Made by a program: the position numbers and the translations under genes
In this document: piece by piece, positions 63,963-64,000 of the stretch
Layout of the letters: the number at the start of each line of letters is the position of its first letter
Position numbering within the stretch: the first letter of the stretch is position 1
Origin: Orientallactaga sibirica
Lineage: Eukaryota > Chordata > Mammalia > Rodentia > Dipodidae
NCBI GenBank assembly: GCA_036365145.1
Contig: JAEOAD010000240.1
Location: 2,294,001-2,358,000 of the forward strand
Length of the DNA stretch: 64,000 bases
Direction of reading: 5' to 3'
The notes under the pieces: generated by a model
Seen by the model: the letters and a program-made list of their open reading frames with translations, nothing else
The model's database searches: none
What the model was told of the DNA's origin: nothing

Positions 63963-64000
63963 GATGCACCAGGGCCTCTAGCCACTGCAAACGAACTCCA
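63873..64000 (-). mobile_element. SINE-A, minus strand, cut by window end
   Basis: (TTTAT)n tail, GA run of about 40, then 'ggatgcaccagggcctctagccactgcaaacgaactcca', the reverse of the SINE-A 3' half. The tRNA-like head lies beyond the window. Confidence 0.92.

Overview
The window is eukaryotic nuclear DNA from a rodent. It is moderately AT-rich, has no operon-like gene spacing, and is packed with interspersed retroposons. The organism call rests on three SINE families that recur throughout: 7SL-derived B1, the ID/B1 composite B4, and a long tRNA-derived SINE (here 'SINE-A') that begins gggctggagagatgg, has a perfect Pol III B box (ggttcgattcc), a CT-rich 3' region and an AAATAAATAAA tail. 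This form of B1 together with SINE-A resembles what I know of dipodoid rodents (jerboa, Jaculus-like). That species call is an inference; 'rodent' is secure. I find no intact protein-coding gene, no convincing exon with splice sites and no intact RNA gene. Almost every longer open frame lies in or antisense to a repeat. The window is probably intergenic or deep-intronic.

Layout. 0-8 kb: the end of a B4, then a near full-length but broken plus-strand LINE-1 (5'UTR, ORF1, ORF2, 3'UTR) carrying one B1, three SINE-A copies and an L1 tail. 8-11.5 kb: two LTR-like (MaLR-type) pieces, then an ancient L2 element broken by B4, B1, SINE-A and B1-ID insertions. 11.5-17 kb: a second, older plus-strand L1. 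17-19.9 kb: mostly non-repeat DNA and an LTR-like piece. 19.9-22.5 kb: a minus-strand L1 shortened by two internal deletions. 23.7-26.4 kb: two 5'-truncated minus-strand L1s and several SINEs in an insertion hot spot. 26.9-27.5 kb: a pogo/Tigger-like DNA transposon fossil. 28-38 kb: the most repeat-poor stretch, with L2, MIR, B1, B4 and SINE-A pieces. 38.1-41.5 kb: an L1 with inverted halves. 41.5-47.9 kb: old L1, LTR and Tigger fossils. 48-57 kb: SINEs, LTR pieces, a retroposed half of a tRNA-Gln, a MIR and a SINE/L1 chimera. 57.4-59 kb: tandem and C-rich repeats and an unassigned Pro/Ala/Ser-rich frame. 59-64 kb: B4, an old L1 tail split by an LTR, B1s, an ID fragment and a SINE-A cut by the window edge.

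How the parts relate: L1 enzymes (endonuclease and reverse transcriptase of active copies elsewhere) are the known source of mobilisation for B1, B4, ID and SINE-A. The window records their by-products: target-site duplications around most SINEs, repeated use of one target site (four candidate cases), SINE/L1 chimeras, twin-primed inversion, microhomology deletion, and a tail-less tRNA-half insertion. A longer SINE-A subfamily (SINE-A2) carries a CTCF-like core, the most plausible functional signal in the window.
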